64,000 nt of DNA from Salinispora fenicalii (GTDB lineage: Bacteria; Actinomycetota; Actinomycetes; Mycobacteriales; Micromonosporaceae): assembly GCF_000514815.1 (NCBI RefSeq), contig NZ_AZWQ01000020.1, positions 74,500 to 138,499 of the forward strand, given 5' to 3'. A model generated the notes under the pieces. The model was given only the letters and a program-made list of their open reading frames with translations, ran no database searches and was not told the DNA's origin. Below, in pieces: positions 52,890-62,394 of the stretch; position 1 is the first letter of the stretch; each line of letters begins with the position of its first letter. The position numbers and the translations under genes are program-made.

Positions 52890-53669
52890 ATGAACGATCG
52901 TAAGCCTGTCCAGAGTTGGCTCACCGACATGGACGGGGTGCTGGTGCACGAGGGGCAGCCGGTGCCCGGCGCGCCCGAGTTCATCGCCCGGCTGCGTTCC
53001 TCCGGCCGGCCCTTCCTGGTGCTGACCAACAACTCCATCTACACCCCGCGCGACCTACAGGCCCGGTTGGTTCGGATGGGGCTGGACGTGCCGGAGTCCG
53101 CGATCTGGTCGTCCGCCTTGGCCACCGCGCAGTTCCTGGCCGATCAGCGGCCGGGCGGCACCGCGTACGTGATCGGTGAAGCCGGGCTGACCACGGCGTT
53201 GCACGCGGTCGGCTACGTGCTCAGCGACTTCGCGCCCGACTATGTGGTGTTGGGGGAGACCCGTACCTACAGCTTTGAGGCGATCACCAAGGCGATCCGG
53301 CTGATCAACGACGGGGCCCGCTTCATTTGCACGAACCCCGATGTTACCGGCCCGTCGATGGAGGGCGCGCTACCCGCCGCCGGTTCGGTCGCCGCGATGG
53401 TGTCGAAGGCAACGGGCGTGGAACCGTACTTCGTCGGGAAGCCGAACCCGATGATGATGCGGTCGGCGTTGAACACGATTGACGCGCACTCCGAGTCAAC
53501 GGCCATGATTGGCGACCGGATGGACACCGACATTCTCTGTGGGCTGGAGGCGGGGCTGGAGACGATCTTGGTGCTCACCGGCATCAGCAGCCGGACCGAG
53601 GCCGAGCGCTACCCGTACCGGCCGTCGCGGATCGTCAACTCGGTGGCCGACCTGATCGACGAGATCTGA
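52890..53669 (+). CDS. HAD-superfamily (IIA, NagD-like) hydrolase
   Basis: A 259-aa hydrolase from ATG 52890 (MNDRKPVQSW). Motif I 'WLTDMDGVLVHE' (nucleophile Asp), motif II 'LVLTNNS', motif III Lys in 'GKPNPMMMR' and motif IV 'AMIGDRMDTDI'. Type IIA cap between motifs II and III. Typical substrates are sugar phosphates or nucleoside monophosphates. It lies 32 bp after hemH, probably co-transcribed. Confidence 0.88.
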   Translation: MNDRKPVQSWLTDMDGVLVHEGQPVPGAPEFIARLRSSGRPFLVLTNNSIYTPRDLQARLVRMGLDVPESAIWSSALATAQFLADQRPGGTAYVIGEAGLTTALHAVGYVLSDFAPDYVVLGETRTYSFEAITKAIRLINDGARFICTNPDVTGPSMEGALPAAGSVAAMVSKATGVEPYFVGKPNPMMMRSALNTIDAHSESTAMIGDRMDTDILCGLEAGLETILVLTGISSRTEAERYPYRPSRIVNSVADLIDEI

Positions 53670-53691
53670 GGGCCGGCCCGTCGCCGACTGG

Positions 53692-54486
53692 CTACGGGCG
53701 CAGGGGGGCGTTGCAGGCGGCGGCCAGTGCCTGCCGGCAGGCACTGGTCAATGGGCGCAGCGCCGCGTCGCGCTGCTGGGCCTCGTAGTTGTTGACCGCG
53801 CCCCCCGGCGCGGCCTGCCCGGCCAGGGCGAGCACCCGATCCAGCACGGCGGCGCGGGCGAAGAGCCGGCGGGCGCGGGGGTCGAAGCCAGGGGGCAGGT
53901 CGGTGGTGCCGTCGGGGCGGCGCAGCGCCTCCAGCGCTCCGGCCAGCTCCGGCCGCCACTGGGCCACATCGAGCCGGGTCAGCGTGGCGGTGGTTTCGGC
54001 GAGGGCGGCGGTCAGCTCCGCCTCGGCCTCCGCCGCCCCGGGGAGGGTGAGCGATGCGGCCGGCGCGTCGGCCGGCAGCGGGTAGATCCGCCACAGCACG
54101 GTCTCGAAGACGTCCCCGGAGCCGGAGGTGTGCGTGCGCAGGTGTGGGACCAAGCCGAGCGAACCGGCGACCACCCCTTCGCCGGCGAGCAGAGCGGCAC
54201 CGGCGAAGTCACCCGGGCCGGGCAGCCCGCGTGGGTCGCCGGGCGCGGGCAGCACCAAGCGGATCACGTCGGGCGAGAGCTTGGCGAGCGTGGGCAGCGC
54301 CTCGGGCAGGGCGATATCGGTCCAGGTCCCGGGTGCGTCGGCGACCAGATGCTCCTCGTCGCCGGCGATGGCGTCGGCGACCTCGTCGAACGGCACCAGC
54401 CCGGCACGCCACGCGCGCACCCAGGCAACGAACCGGCTGGACCGGCGTGGCGCGAGGGTGACCGCGCCCGCTGCGGGGGTGGACAT
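53692..54486 (-). CDS. Conserved hypothetical protein
   Basis: A 264-aa soluble protein from ATG 54486 (MSTPAAGAVTLAPRR); a longer frame upstream is antisense to the next gene. It is Ala/Leu-rich with no recognised motif. Blocks such as 'RFVAWVRAWRAGLVPFDEVADAI' and 'LGLVPHLRTHTSGSGDVFETVLWRIYPL' are likely conserved. Divergent from the DUF3097 gene. Function not assigned. Confidence 0.75.
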   Translation of the reverse strand: MSTPAAGAVTLAPRRSSRFVAWVRAWRAGLVPFDEVADAIAGDEEHLVADAPGTWTDIALPEALPTLAKLSPDVIRLVLPAPGDPRGLPGPGDFAGAALLAGEGVVAGSLGLVPHLRTHTSGSGDVFETVLWRIYPLPADAPAASLTLPGAAEAEAELTAALAETTATLTRLDVAQWRPELAGALEALRRPDGTTDLPPGFDPRARRLFARAAVLDRVLALAGQAAPGGAVNNYEAQQRDAALRPLTSACRQALAAACNAPLRP

Positions 54487-54603
54487 GCCGAAAGGGTACG
54501 TCCTCCCGCCCACCTCTGTCTCGGCTGCCGCCCCAGCCGTCCCGCACCCCCGACCGGCGTGCCGGGTCGGACGTGGGGGCCCGATGGGGCTAGCTTGATC
54601 GGC

Positions 54604-55419
54604 ATGGCGGGGCGTTACGACCATGACGTGTTGGCGGGGGACTGGCGGCGGCGCCGGGTCACCCCGGAGGTGGCCGCGGAGCTCGACCTGGTGGTCGAGG
54701 ACGCCGACTCGGGGTTCTGCGGCGCAGTGGTCGGGTTTGAGACCGGCGCGGTGGTGCTCGAGGATCGGCACCGACGGCGGCGTACCTTTCCCCTGCTGCC
54801 GGCGGCGTTCCTGCTTGATGGCGAGCTGGTGACGCTGCGCCGCCCCTCCCGTCCGACGGTGCCGGCCGCTCGGCGGCGGACCGCCTCCGGCTCGATCGCT
54901 GTCGACAACGTCCGCGCCCAGGTGGCGAAGGCGAGCCGGATCTGGGTGGAGGGGGTGCACGACGCCGCGTTGGTGGAGCGGATCTGGGGCGACGACCTGC
55001 GCGTCGAGGGGGTGGTGGTGGAGCCGCTGGACGGGATCGACGACCTCGACGCCCGGGTACGCGATTTCGCCCCCGGCCCGGGCCGGCGGCTTGGTGTACT
55101 TGTTGATCACCTCGTCCCCGGTTCGAAGGAGAGTCGGGTGGTGGCCCGGGTGACCTCGCCGCACGTGCTGGTGACCGGGCATCCCTACGTGGACGTGTGG
55201 CAGGCGGTCCGACCGGCCGTACTGAACATCTCGGCCTGGCCGGTGGTGCCGCCCGGGCAGCCCTGGAAAGAGGGGGTCTGTGCGGCGCTCGGTGTGGCCG
55301 AACCCGCCGAGTTGTGGCGGCGGATCCTGTCCCGGGTGAACTCTTTCGCCGATGTCGAGACGCCGTTGATCAACTCAATGGAGCGGTTGATCGATTTCGT
55401 CACCGAACCGGTGAGCTGA
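54604..55419 (+). CDS. DUF3097-family protein
   Basis: A 271-aa actinobacterial protein of the DUF3097 type: 'DVLAGDWRRRRVTPEVAAELDLVVED' at the N-terminus, 'RIWVEGVHDAALVERIWGDDLR' and 'GVLVDHLVPGSKESRVV' in the middle, the latter resembling toprim-like metal-binding segments. Role unknown. ATG 54604 sits at the start of the plus-strand operon after a divergent promoter. The stop codon lies within a short tandem repeat. Confidence 0.83.
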   Translation: MAGRYDHDVLAGDWRRRRVTPEVAAELDLVVEDADSGFCGAVVGFETGAVVLEDRHRRRRTFPLLPAAFLLDGELVTLRRPSRPTVPAARRRTASGSIAVDNVRAQVAKASRIWVEGVHDAALVERIWGDDLRVEGVVVEPLDGIDDLDARVRDFAPGPGRRLGVLVDHLVPGSKESRVVARVTSPHVLVTGHPYVDVWQAVRPAVLNISAWPVVPPGQPWKEGVCAALGVAEPAELWRRILSRVNSFADVETPLINSMERLIDFVTEPVS

Positions 55420-55456
55420 GCCTGACGGTGAGCTGAGCCCGTTGGCGAGCTGAGCC
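55410..55456. repeat. Three direct repeats, 17-bp period, at the DUF3097 gene end
   Basis: GG(T/C)GAGCTGAGCC occurs at 55410-55422, 55427-55439 and 55444-55456. The first copy carries the gene's last codons and stop; the others repeat the stop-containing segment downstream. Confidence 0.6.
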
Positions 55457-55645
55457 CGGGCGGGCTTGCCGAAGTTCGGTGGGTGTCCCGGCTGACCCCG
55501 TTCGGATTAGCGGACCCGACCGGGGACGCGCGTGCGAGCCATTGCCACCGGGCTCGCGATCAGGGCCATCCCGCCGGCTACCGCGGGCTGGCGCCGGTGA
55601 GATGGCGATTCGATGACACGTGCACCGGCGTGTCACGATCGTGGT

Positions 55646-56116
55646 GTGGACGCGGTGCTGTGGATTGTCGTCGGGGTGGTACTCGCCGTCGCCGAGATCT
55701 TTACGACGACGTTGTTCCTCATCATGTTTGCGGTCGGGGCGTTCGCGGCTGCGGGTGCGGCGGCGCTCGGGGCGCCCGTGGAGATCCAGGCGGTCGTCTT
55801 CGCCGTGGTCTCGGCGCTGACCGTGCTGGGTGCCCGCCCGGCGTTGCGACGTCGGATTACCCTCACCTCGACTGAGGATTCAGCGTTCGGTGTCGGCGCG
55901 ATCGAGGGGAGCACGGCCCTCGTGCTGGAGCGAGTCGACGCCGACCGCGGCCTCGTGAAGATTGACGGCGAGCTGTGGCAGGCCCGTTCCTACGACGCGA
56001 CCCAGGTGTTCGCGCCGGGGGAGCGGGTGCAGGTGATCCAGGTGCGCGGCGCCACCGCGCAGGTGTGGCGGGATGATGTTTCCCGGCCCGGCGAGCTACC
56101 TGAGACGAAAAGGTGA
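55646..56116 (+). CDS. NfeD-like membrane protein
   Basis: About 156 aa from GTG 55646 (MDAVLWIVVGVVLAVAE). Two or three N-terminal transmembrane helices ('FLIMFAVGAFAAAGAAAL', 'VVFAVVSALTVLG') are followed by a C-terminal OB-fold-like domain ('ALVLERVDADRGLVKIDGELWQARS'). NfeD proteins pair with SPFH proteins at the membrane; this one precedes the SPFH gene by 4 bp. The frame is open to 55613. Confidence 0.85.
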   Translation: MDAVLWIVVGVVLAVAEIFTTTLFLIMFAVGAFAAAGAAALGAPVEIQAVVFAVVSALTVLGARPALRRRITLTSTEDSAFGVGAIEGSTALVLERVDADRGLVKIDGELWQARSYDATQVFAPGERVQVIQVRGATAQVWRDDVSRPGELPETKR

Positions 56117-56120
56117 GTAG

Positions 56121-57230
56121 ATGGACTTTCTGGTGCCGGTCCTATTGATAGCTCTGGCGATCATCGGCGTGGTAACCCTGGCCCAGGCGGTGCGGATCGT
56201 GCCGCAGCAGCGCCAGGACGTGGTGGAGCGGCTCGGCCGATACAAGCGCACCCTGGACCCGGGGCTGAACCTGCTGGTGCCCTTCATCGATTCGGTGCGC
56301 ACCAAGGTCGATATGCGTGAGCAGGTGGTCAGCTTCCCGCCGCAGCCGGTCATCACCTCGGACAACCTGGTCGTATCAATCGATACCGTGCTCTATTTCA
56401 AGGTGGTGGACTCGGTCCGTGCCACCTACGAGATTTCGAACTTCCTGCAGGCCATCGAGCAGCTTACGGTGACCACGCTGCGCAATGTCATCGGTTCTCT
56501 CGATCTGGAGCGGGCGTTGACCAGCCGGGAGGAGATCAACCGGCACCTCTCCGGCGTGTTGGACGAGACCACCGGCCGCTGGGGCATCAAGGTGACCCGG
56601 GTGGAGATCAAGGCGATCGAGCCGCCGCCGAGCATCCGGGACTCGATGGAGAAGCAGATGCGCGCCGAGCGGGACCGTCGGGCCGCGATCCTCAACGCCG
56701 AGGGGCACAAGGAGTCGCAGATTCTCACCGCCGAGGGCGAGAAGCAGGCGGCGGTGTTGCGCGCCGACGGTGACCGGCAGGCCCGCATCCTGGAGGCCGA
56801 GGGGCAGGCGAAGGCGGTCCGTACCGTCTTCGACGCCATTCACCAGGCGAACCCGAGCCAGAAGGTGCTCGCCTACCAGTACCTGCAGGCGCTGCCGCAG
56901 ATCGCCAACGGCTCCGCCAACAAGGTCTGGATTGTTCCGGCCGAGCTGACCAAGGCGCTGGAGGGCATGGGCGGTGCGTTGGGGGGCCTGAGCCAGATGG
57001 TCGGTGACGCACCGTCACCGGAGGCCTCCGACGGGGCCAGCCAGGTCGAGCGGGAGGCCGACGAGGCTGCACGGGCCGCCGCCGACGCCGCGCGGGAGGT
57101 TCACGACGAGGTACGCGTGGCCGAGGCGCAGGCCGCCGGGAGCACGGAGCCGAAGGGGCTGCCCGCGCCCGAGCCGGTCCCGGCGGAGAGCGTGCTGAAC
57201 GACTCCACCGACCAGCGCGAGCGGGGCTGA
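56121..57230 (+). CDS. SPFH/band 7 (stomatin/paraslipin-like) protein
   Basis: A 369-aa protein with an N-terminal membrane anchor (about 3-22), the band 7 domain ('VPQQRQDVVERLGRYKRTLDPGLNLLVPF', 'SIDTVLYFKVVDS'), a coiled coil with 'AEGHKESQILTAEGEKQAAVLRADG', and the conserved 'LAYQYLQALPQIANGSANKVWIVP'. The C-terminal 60 residues are acidic and Ala-rich. It organises membrane microdomains, likely with the NfeD partner. Confidence 0.9.
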   Translation: MDFLVPVLLIALAIIGVVTLAQAVRIVPQQRQDVVERLGRYKRTLDPGLNLLVPFIDSVRTKVDMREQVVSFPPQPVITSDNLVVSIDTVLYFKVVDSVRATYEISNFLQAIEQLTVTTLRNVIGSLDLERALTSREEINRHLSGVLDETTGRWGIKVTRVEIKAIEPPPSIRDSMEKQMRAERDRRAAILNAEGHKESQILTAEGEKQAAVLRADGDRQARILEAEGQAKAVRTVFDAIHQANPSQKVLAYQYLQALPQIANGSANKVWIVPAELTKALEGMGGALGGLSQMVGDAPSPEASDGASQVEREADEAARAAADAAREVHDEVRVAEAQAAGSTEPKGLPAPEPVPAESVLNDSTDQRERG

Positions 57231-57369
57231 CCGCCGACCTCGCGCGATAACGCGAGAACAGCTCATGAGGCGCTCCGGTGCCTGCCACCATCGGTCGTAG
57301 GGCGGGTGGTGACCAGGCTTCGGGGCGCCTCGGCGCGTCCCGCACCGCTCGGGCGGAGCGAGGTGACGG

Positions 57370-58191
57370 ATGAAGAAGGCGGACAGGCAACGCCACTCCT
57401 CGGCGTCGGAGACCGGGGCGCACGACCCGATCGCGCCACTGGGTACTCGCCGTGCCGGTGGGGGGTTCGGAGTGTTGCCGTTCATCGGGGACCCCCCGCC
57501 GGGCACGCCGGCTACCGACGCGACCTGGGCATGGTCGATCCGTCGGCTGGCCCGCGCGGCGGTGTGGCTGCTGCCCGCGTACGCGATCCTCTACGGAATC
57601 GTCTCGATGGCGAGCGACCGGGGCATCGGCAACGCGCCGTACCCGACCGATGGTCGCCCGCTCTATCTGGTGAGTTGGTTGCTGGCGACCTGGCTGGGGC
57701 TGCTCGCGGTGCTCGCGCTGGCTGGTCTGCTGGCGGCGACCCGGAGCCGACGGGCCGCGGTGACCGGGCTCTTGTTCAGTCTCGCGGGCCTGGTGTTGAT
57801 GTTGCCGTTCGCGGGCTTGGCGGCGCAGACACCGGTCTTCGGCACGACCGCCCGGGTCCTGGTTCTGGTGGGCTCCGCCTGCTACAGCTTGGGCTGGCTG
57901 GCCACCGGGTGGGCGGTCGCCCGTTCCGGCATGTTCAGCATGGGCGACGGCGCGATGTTGATGATCGCGGCGCCGCTGCTTGGCCTGGCGGGTTCGCTGC
58001 TTGGTTCGCTGCAGACCTTCGGCGCGATCTTCGCGCTGATCGCCGGCATCGGCATTGGCTACCGCTCCGGTCGCCTGCTGCCCCGGGACATCATTCGCGA
58101 CGCCACCAATGCCAGTCTCCCGACGACCGCGCCGGCCGCGCCGGCCGCTGGTGGCCCGGCCGGGACCGGCGGACCGTTGGCCGCGGGCTGA
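57370..58191 (+). CDS. Hypothetical integral membrane protein
   Basis: A 273-aa protein with about 60 polar N-terminal residues and then six hydrophobic segments ('VWLLPAYAILYGIVSMA', 'LVSWLLATWLGLLAVLALAGLLAA', 'GLLFSLAGLVLMLPFAGLAA', 'VLVLVGSACYSLGWLATGWAV', 'MLMIAAPLLGLAGSLLG', 'FGAIFALIAGIGIGY'). No family recognised. Start ATG 57370 follows GAGGTGACGG. Confidence 0.75.
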   Translation: MKKADRQRHSSASETGAHDPIAPLGTRRAGGGFGVLPFIGDPPPGTPATDATWAWSIRRLARAAVWLLPAYAILYGIVSMASDRGIGNAPYPTDGRPLYLVSWLLATWLGLLAVLALAGLLAATRSRRAAVTGLLFSLAGLVLMLPFAGLAAQTPVFGTTARVLVLVGSACYSLGWLATGWAVARSGMFSMGDGAMLMIAAPLLGLAGSLLGSLQTFGAIFALIAGIGIGYRSGRLLPRDIIRDATNASLPTTAPAAPAAGGPAGTGGPLAAG

Positions 58192-58272
58192 CCTGTCCGG
58201 CCCGGCCTGGGTCGTTGGCCGTGAGCTGACCTGTCTGTTCCGGTCTGGCCGTTGGCCGCGGGCTGACCTGTC
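58176..58272. repeat. Three 22-bp direct repeats at the end of the membrane-protein gene
   Basis: GTTGGCCGCGGGCTGACCTGTC at 58176-58197, 58214-58235 (two mismatches) and 58251-58272, about 37-38 bp apart. The first copy encodes the last residues and stop of the gene at 57370-58191. The rest of the 306-bp gap to 58497 holds nothing else that I recognise. Confidence 0.65.
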
Positions 58273-58497
58273 TCGGCCGGACCCGGCGGACCGTTGGTGG
58301 ATACCTTCCTCGGGCTCGGACCGGCGGACCGACGGGAACCTTCCTCGGCTCGGATCACCGCGGGGCTGGCAGGTCTATGGTCGGGCTATTTTCAGACACG
58401 TCGGTACCCTTCCCGGCTCTGCTCCCGCATGGTGGGTGACAGTCTCTGGGTCCGAACGGACTCACGTCACTGCTGACAGCGATGAGGGAGCACACCG

Positions 58498-58947
58498 ATG
58501 GAAGCGCGGATGCCAAGTCTGACCGGTCCCGACGTGATGACAGCGGTCCAGCATCTCGGCAAGGCGATTCACGCCGGGGGCGTCGCCCCGGGCCTGCTGT
58601 CCCTGATTCACCTGCGAATCAGCCAAATCAATAGCTGCAGCCCATGTGTCTTCGGCGCGATTCGGTCGGCGAAGGAGGTCGGTGAGACCGAGGAGCGGCT
58701 GCACAACGTGACCGCCTGGCGCGACACGCCCTTCTACACCGAGGCGGAGCGGGCGGCCTTCGCCCTGGCGGAGGCGGCCACCCGAATCCAGGACGGGGCA
58801 CCGGGCGTGACCGACCAGATTTGGGACGCCGCCGCCAAACACTTCACCGAGGAGCAACTGGGTGCGATTACCCTCCAGATCGCACTGGCTAACTTCTTTA
58901 ATCGTATTAACCACACCATTCGGGAGCAAGCTGGTAAAACATGGTAA
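58498..58947 (+). CDS. Carboxymuconolactone decarboxylase/AhpD-like protein
   Basis: A 149-aa all-helical protein with the AhpD redox motif CxxC as 'NSCSPCVFGA' preceded by 'LIHLRISQI', and a helix 'WRDTPFYTEAERAAFALAEAAT' typical of the family. C-terminal 'ITLQIALANFFNRINHT'. Such proteins act as peroxidase-partner disulfide reductases. ATG 58498. Confidence 0.87.
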   Translation: MEARMPSLTGPDVMTAVQHLGKAIHAGGVAPGLLSLIHLRISQINSCSPCVFGAIRSAKEVGETEERLHNVTAWRDTPFYTEAERAAFALAEAATRIQDGAPGVTDQIWDAAAKHFTEEQLGAITLQIALANFFNRINHTIREQAGKTW

Positions 58948-59100
58948 AAAGGAACGGATGATCTGCCTTGTCGGGTTTGTCTACTCGAGTGACCACCGTG
59001 GCGGTTAAAGCCGTGAAATAGCTGGCAGTAGCCGGTGAATTGGCTGACAGTCGTCGTTCAGGCTGGCTGCTCTGCGCATTTCCAGGCAATCCTGGACGCC

Positions 59101-61302
59101 ATGGCCCTGCCCCGTACGCCGCTGTCTCGGCTGTTCACCGTGCTGCTCGCCGGCCTGCTCGCTGGTCTGGTCCTGGCGGTCGCCGTGCTGCCGGGCAACC
59201 TGCTGCTCGGATTCGCGGCCCGGTCGGCGCTCGGTAGCTACTCGTCACTGCCGGATGTGCTGCGGACCCCCGCCACACCGCAGCGCTCCTACCTCTACGC
59301 CAACGACGGTACGACGCTGATCACGAGCTTCTACGACGTCAACCGCACCGACTTGGGGCTCGACGAGATCGCACCGTCGATGCAGGCGGCGATCGTGGCG
59401 GCCGAGGATCGTCGCTTCTACGATCACGGTGGCGTGGACCTGCGTGGAATGGCCCGGGCCCTGGTCGCCAACGTGAGGGGTGGCGAGACCCCGCAGGGTG
59501 GCTCGACCTTGACCATGCAGTACGTCCGCAACGTGCTCAAGACCGATCCCGGGCTGACGGCCGAGGAGCGCGCCGCGGCCACCGAGCAGACGGTCGAGCG
59601 CAAGCTGCAGGAGATCCGGTACGCCAACGCGCTTGAGCAGCAGCTCAGCAAGGACGAGATCCTCAACCGCTACCTGAACATCATTTACTTCGGCTCCGGC
59701 GCGTACGGCATCTCGGCGGCCAGCCAGCGGTACTTCGCCAAGACGCCGGCGGAGCTGACCCTCAGCGAGTCGGCGCTGCTCGCCGGCCTGGTGCAGTCAC
59801 CCGAGGCGTACAACCCGATCGACGGCGACCAGGAGGCGGCGCTGGTCCGGCGGGGGTACGTGCTCGACGCGATGGTCGCCACCGGCGAGATCTCCGCTGA
59901 CGAGGCCGCCGCTGCGAAGGTGGAGCCGCTGACGCTGCGCCCCACCCCCCAGCCCAACGGCTGCACCGCCGCGGCCGGTGGCCAGGACGACTTGGGCTTC
60001 TTCTGCGACTACCTACGCCAGTGGTGGCTCGCCCAGCCCGCCTTCGGGGAGACCGTCGAGGAGCGGGAGCAGGCGCTGCGCCGGGGCGGCTACACCGTGG
60101 TCACCTCGCTGGACCCGGAGCTCCAGGCGACGGCGCAGCAGCAGGTCACCAGCGTCTACGGGTACGACAACGAGCGGGCGCTGCCGCTCGCGGCAGTGGA
60201 GCCCGGCACCGGCCGGGTGCTCGCGATGGCGGTGAACCGGCACTACAGCCTGGAGGCGAACCCGGCGGGGCAACCGAACTACCCGAACACGGTGAACCCG
60301 CTGATCTCCGGCGGCGGCAGCATCGCCGGCTACCAGGCCGGTTCAACCTTCAAGCTGTTCACCATGCTCGCCGCCCTGGAAGCGGGGATGCCCCTCGCCA
60401 CCGGCTTCGACGCGCCCAGCCAGCTGCCCACCCGGTACGCGGCCGAGGGCGACGCGAGCTGCGACGGACGCTGGTGCCCGGCCAACGCCAACCCGGAGTG
60501 GATGGATGGCTACCGGATGATGTGGGACGGCTTCGGCCGTTCGGTGAACACCTACTTCGTCTGGCTCTCCGAGCAGATCGGCCCGGAGAAGGTGGTGGAG
60601 ATGGCGCAGCGCCTCGGCATCACCTTCCGGTCCGAGGCGGACGCGGCGTTCGCCGAGAACGACGCCGAGAACTGGGGTTCGTTCACCCTCGGTGTGGCCG
60701 CCGCCACCCCGCTGGACCTGGCCAACGCGTACGCCACCGTCGCGGCGGAGGGGACGTACTGCGAGCCGCTGCCGGTGGTCTCGGTGACCGCGCCGGACGG
60801 CTCGGCGGTGCCGGTCGGGCCCTCCTGCGAGCGGGTGCTCGACGCGGAGGTGGCGCGGGCGGCCACCGATGCCGCCCGCTGCCCGGTCGGCCAGCAGTCC
60901 TCGACTGACCAGTGCAACGGCGGCACCGCCACCTCGGTGGACCGGATCCTGGATGGCCGGCAGGTCGCCGGCAAGACCGGCACCTCGGACAGGGACGTCA
61001 CGGAGAGCTTCGTCGGCTTCACCCCACAGATCGCGGTCGCCGGCATCGCCGCGAACCCCGACGACACCACCGACGCGGTCGGCAGTGCGGTGCAGGTGCA
61101 GGTGATCGACGCGGTCGCCGAGGTGATCTCCACCGCCGTGCAGGGGCAGCCGGAGCAGGCCTTTGTCGCGCCAAGCTCGGAGTTGATCGGTGATCCGCGC
61201 CGTCCGGCCGAACGGCCCGGACCGGACCGTGGGCAGCAGGAGCCCGGCGACGACCGCGGCCCCTTCGCCGACCTGCGTCGGTGGTTTGAGGGCCGCGGCT
61301 GA
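59101..61302 (+). CDS. Class A penicillin-binding protein (glycosyltransferase/transpeptidase)
   Basis: A 733-aa bifunctional PBP from ATG 59101; a GTG at 59035 is in frame but would add polar residues before the anchor. Membrane anchor about 11-37. Glycosyltransferase motif 'AAEDRRFYDHGGVD' (Glu102) and 'GGSTLTMQYVRN'. Transpeptidase motifs are SxxK (Ser415, 'GSTFKLF'), SxN ('SVNTYF', about 481) and KTG (about 625, 'GKTGTSD'). It polymerises and cross-links peptidoglycan on the outer face. Short 'GGGCTGATCC' repeats with a 17-bp period lie after it (61338-61364). Confidence 0.94.
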   Translation: MALPRTPLSRLFTVLLAGLLAGLVLAVAVLPGNLLLGFAARSALGSYSSLPDVLRTPATPQRSYLYANDGTTLITSFYDVNRTDLGLDEIAPSMQAAIVAAEDRRFYDHGGVDLRGMARALVANVRGGETPQGGSTLTMQYVRNVLKTDPGLTAEERAAATEQTVERKLQEIRYANALEQQLSKDEILNRYLNIIYFGSGAYGISAASQRYFAKTPAELTLSESALLAGLVQSPEAYNPIDGDQEAALVRRGYVLDAMVATGEISADEAAAAKVEPLTLRPTPQPNGCTAAAGGQDDLGFFCDYLRQWWLAQPAFGETVEEREQALRRGGYTVVTSLDPELQATAQQQVTSVYGYDNERALPLAAVEPGTGRVLAMAVNRHYSLEANPAGQPNYPNTVNPLISGGGSIAGYQAGSTFKLFTMLAALEAGMPLATGFDAPSQLPTRYAAEGDASCDGRWCPANANPEWMDGYRMMWDGFGRSVNTYFVWLSEQIGPEKVVEMAQRLGITFRSEADAAFAENDAENWGSFTLGVAAATPLDLANAYATVAAEGTYCEPLPVVSVTAPDGSAVPVGPSCERVLDAEVARAATDAARCPVGQQSSTDQCNGGTATSVDRILDGRQVAGKTGTSDRDVTESFVGFTPQIAVAGIAANPDDTTDAVGSAVQVQVIDAVAEVISTAVQGQPEQAFVAPSSELIGDPRRPAERPGPDRGQQEPGDDRGPFADLRRWFEGRG

Positions 61303-61416
61303 GGGGCCACCGGCTGAACCGCGCATGATCACCGATCTGGGCTGATCCGCGACGCGGGCTGATCCACAACCCGCACCGGTGCTGCCGCCGGCATCACCCC
61401 GGTTAACCTCGCCGCT

Positions 61417-61701
61417 ATGGCGAGCCGCTTTCTCCGCCGTCGTTGGAATGAGTCACGAGGCGACGAATTCGATGGCTGGGGTCCTTCGGTGTGGTACGTC
61501 GAGGTCGACGAAGACGGTTGGCCCGTGCGGCAGATCGAGACGTACGAACACGGCCCGGTCCTCCGCTACGGGCCCGGGCATGAGGAAGACCAGCACGGAG
61601 GCCTGGGGCAGGTGAGCCTCGACGACGCGGACGAGGACTGGAGTCGCTACCTGATTACGCGTGCGGCGTTCGAGCGGGTCTGGGACTCCACTACCGACTA
61701 G
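61417..61701 (+). CDS. Small conserved hypothetical protein (94 aa)
   Basis: A 94-aa acidic protein with the pattern 'WYVEVDEDGWPVRQIETYEHGPVLRY', then 'DADEDWSRYLITRAAFERVWD'. I recall this pattern as a small domain of unknown function in actinobacteria (DUF6881-like); not certain. Start ATG 61417. The stop overlaps the stop of a minus-strand small frame. Confidence 0.68.
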   Translation: MASRFLRRRWNESRGDEFDGWGPSVWYVEVDEDGWPVRQIETYEHGPVLRYGPGHEEDQHGGLGQVSLDDADEDWSRYLITRAAFERVWDSTTD

Positions 61702-61898
61702 GCATCGCCGATGTGGACCGGGAGCGTCTTGGCGACGCGTGACGCGGCCAACGCCAGCTCGGCGTGGATTGGCTCCACCAGCTTCGCGCTGCGCTCGATC
61801 GCAACGGCTGACCGGGCGAGGGTTCCGGTCTCATCGGTCATCCTCGCCTTCGCGTTCCAGATCGCGTCGGTCACCCACGGCTCGCGGTGGTCGACCAC
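61698..61898 (-). CDS. Possible 66-aa hypothetical protein
   Basis: A frame from GTG 61898 (MVDHREPWVTDAIW) with GAGG about 8 nt upstream. It is helical and amphipathic ('AIERSAKLVEPIHAELALAASRVAKTL') without a recognised family. It ends convergently, overlapping the stop of the 94-aa gene. The frame also opens further upstream to 62027 with low-quality sequence. Weak evidence; it may be a chance frame or a gene remnant. The rest of 61702-62156 shows no gene. Confidence 0.35.
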   Translation of the reverse strand: MVDHREPWVTDAIWNAKARMTDETGTLARSAVAIERSAKLVEPIHAELALAASRVAKTLPVHIGDA

Positions 61899-62156
61899 GG
61901 TTGAGCACCTCGGTGGCGCGGCGGGATGCCGGTATCCGGGGACGTGCGGTCCGCTGCTCGGCGCGCTGCTGGTCCGGTAGTAGCCGTGGGCATGCGGTGG
62001 GTGCGGCACCGCCGGTTTCTCCTGCACGTCGAGGGGGAGGATCAGGGCGGTGACGGTACGCCGTCGGCGCCAACCACCAGCGTCGCCACCTCAACGCGCA
62101 GCGCGATGACCACCGTGGTGTCCCACCTCACGATGAAGATCGGAACCAGCGGTTAT

Positions 62157-62175
62157 GGAAACGACAACCGTTACC
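62157..62175. promoter_or_regulatory. Candidate operator upstream of rpmF
   Basis: GGAAACG-ACAAC-CGTTACC is a 7-5-7 dyad with one mismatch, about 40 bp before the rpmF start. Location before a zinc-linked L32 and CobW pair makes a zinc regulator (Zur) the first candidate; the match to known Zur boxes is not strong. Confidence 0.38.
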
Positions 62176-62214
62176 GATAGGCTCTGGTGCGACTTGTCGA
62201 AGAAGGAGATCCTC

Positions 62215-62394
62215 ATGGCCGTTCCGAAGCGGAAGATGTCGCGGTCGAACACCCGGCACCGGCGGGCGCGGTGGAAGGCGAGCGTGCCGCAGTTGACGCC
62301 CTGCCCCTGTCCACGGAAGGAGATGGTGGTGCCGCACCGGGCCTGCACGCACTGCGGCCTGTACAAGGGGCGCCAGGTGGTGGATACGCCATGA
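62215..62394 (+). CDS. rpmF: 50S ribosomal protein L32, possible alternative paralogue
   Basis: A 59-aa L32: '[22 protein letters not shown]' N-terminus, then the zinc ribbon region '[21 protein letters not shown]'. The second Cys pair is the usual CxxC, but the first is CxC. Start ATG 62215 has AAGGAG 6 nt upstream, and the stop overlaps the CobW start (ATGA). Coupling to a CobW metal chaperone suggests a zinc-responsive paralogue rather than the main L32. Confidence 0.92.
   Translation: MAVPKRKMSRSNTRHRRARWKASVPQLTPCPCPRKEMVVPHRACTHCGLYKGRQVVDTP

Noticed and set aside
54487..55182. Upstream extension of the minus-strand hypothetical gene to 55182
   Set aside because: It would run antisense through the DUF3097 gene; ATG 54486 gives a compact protein with a divergent promoter gap.
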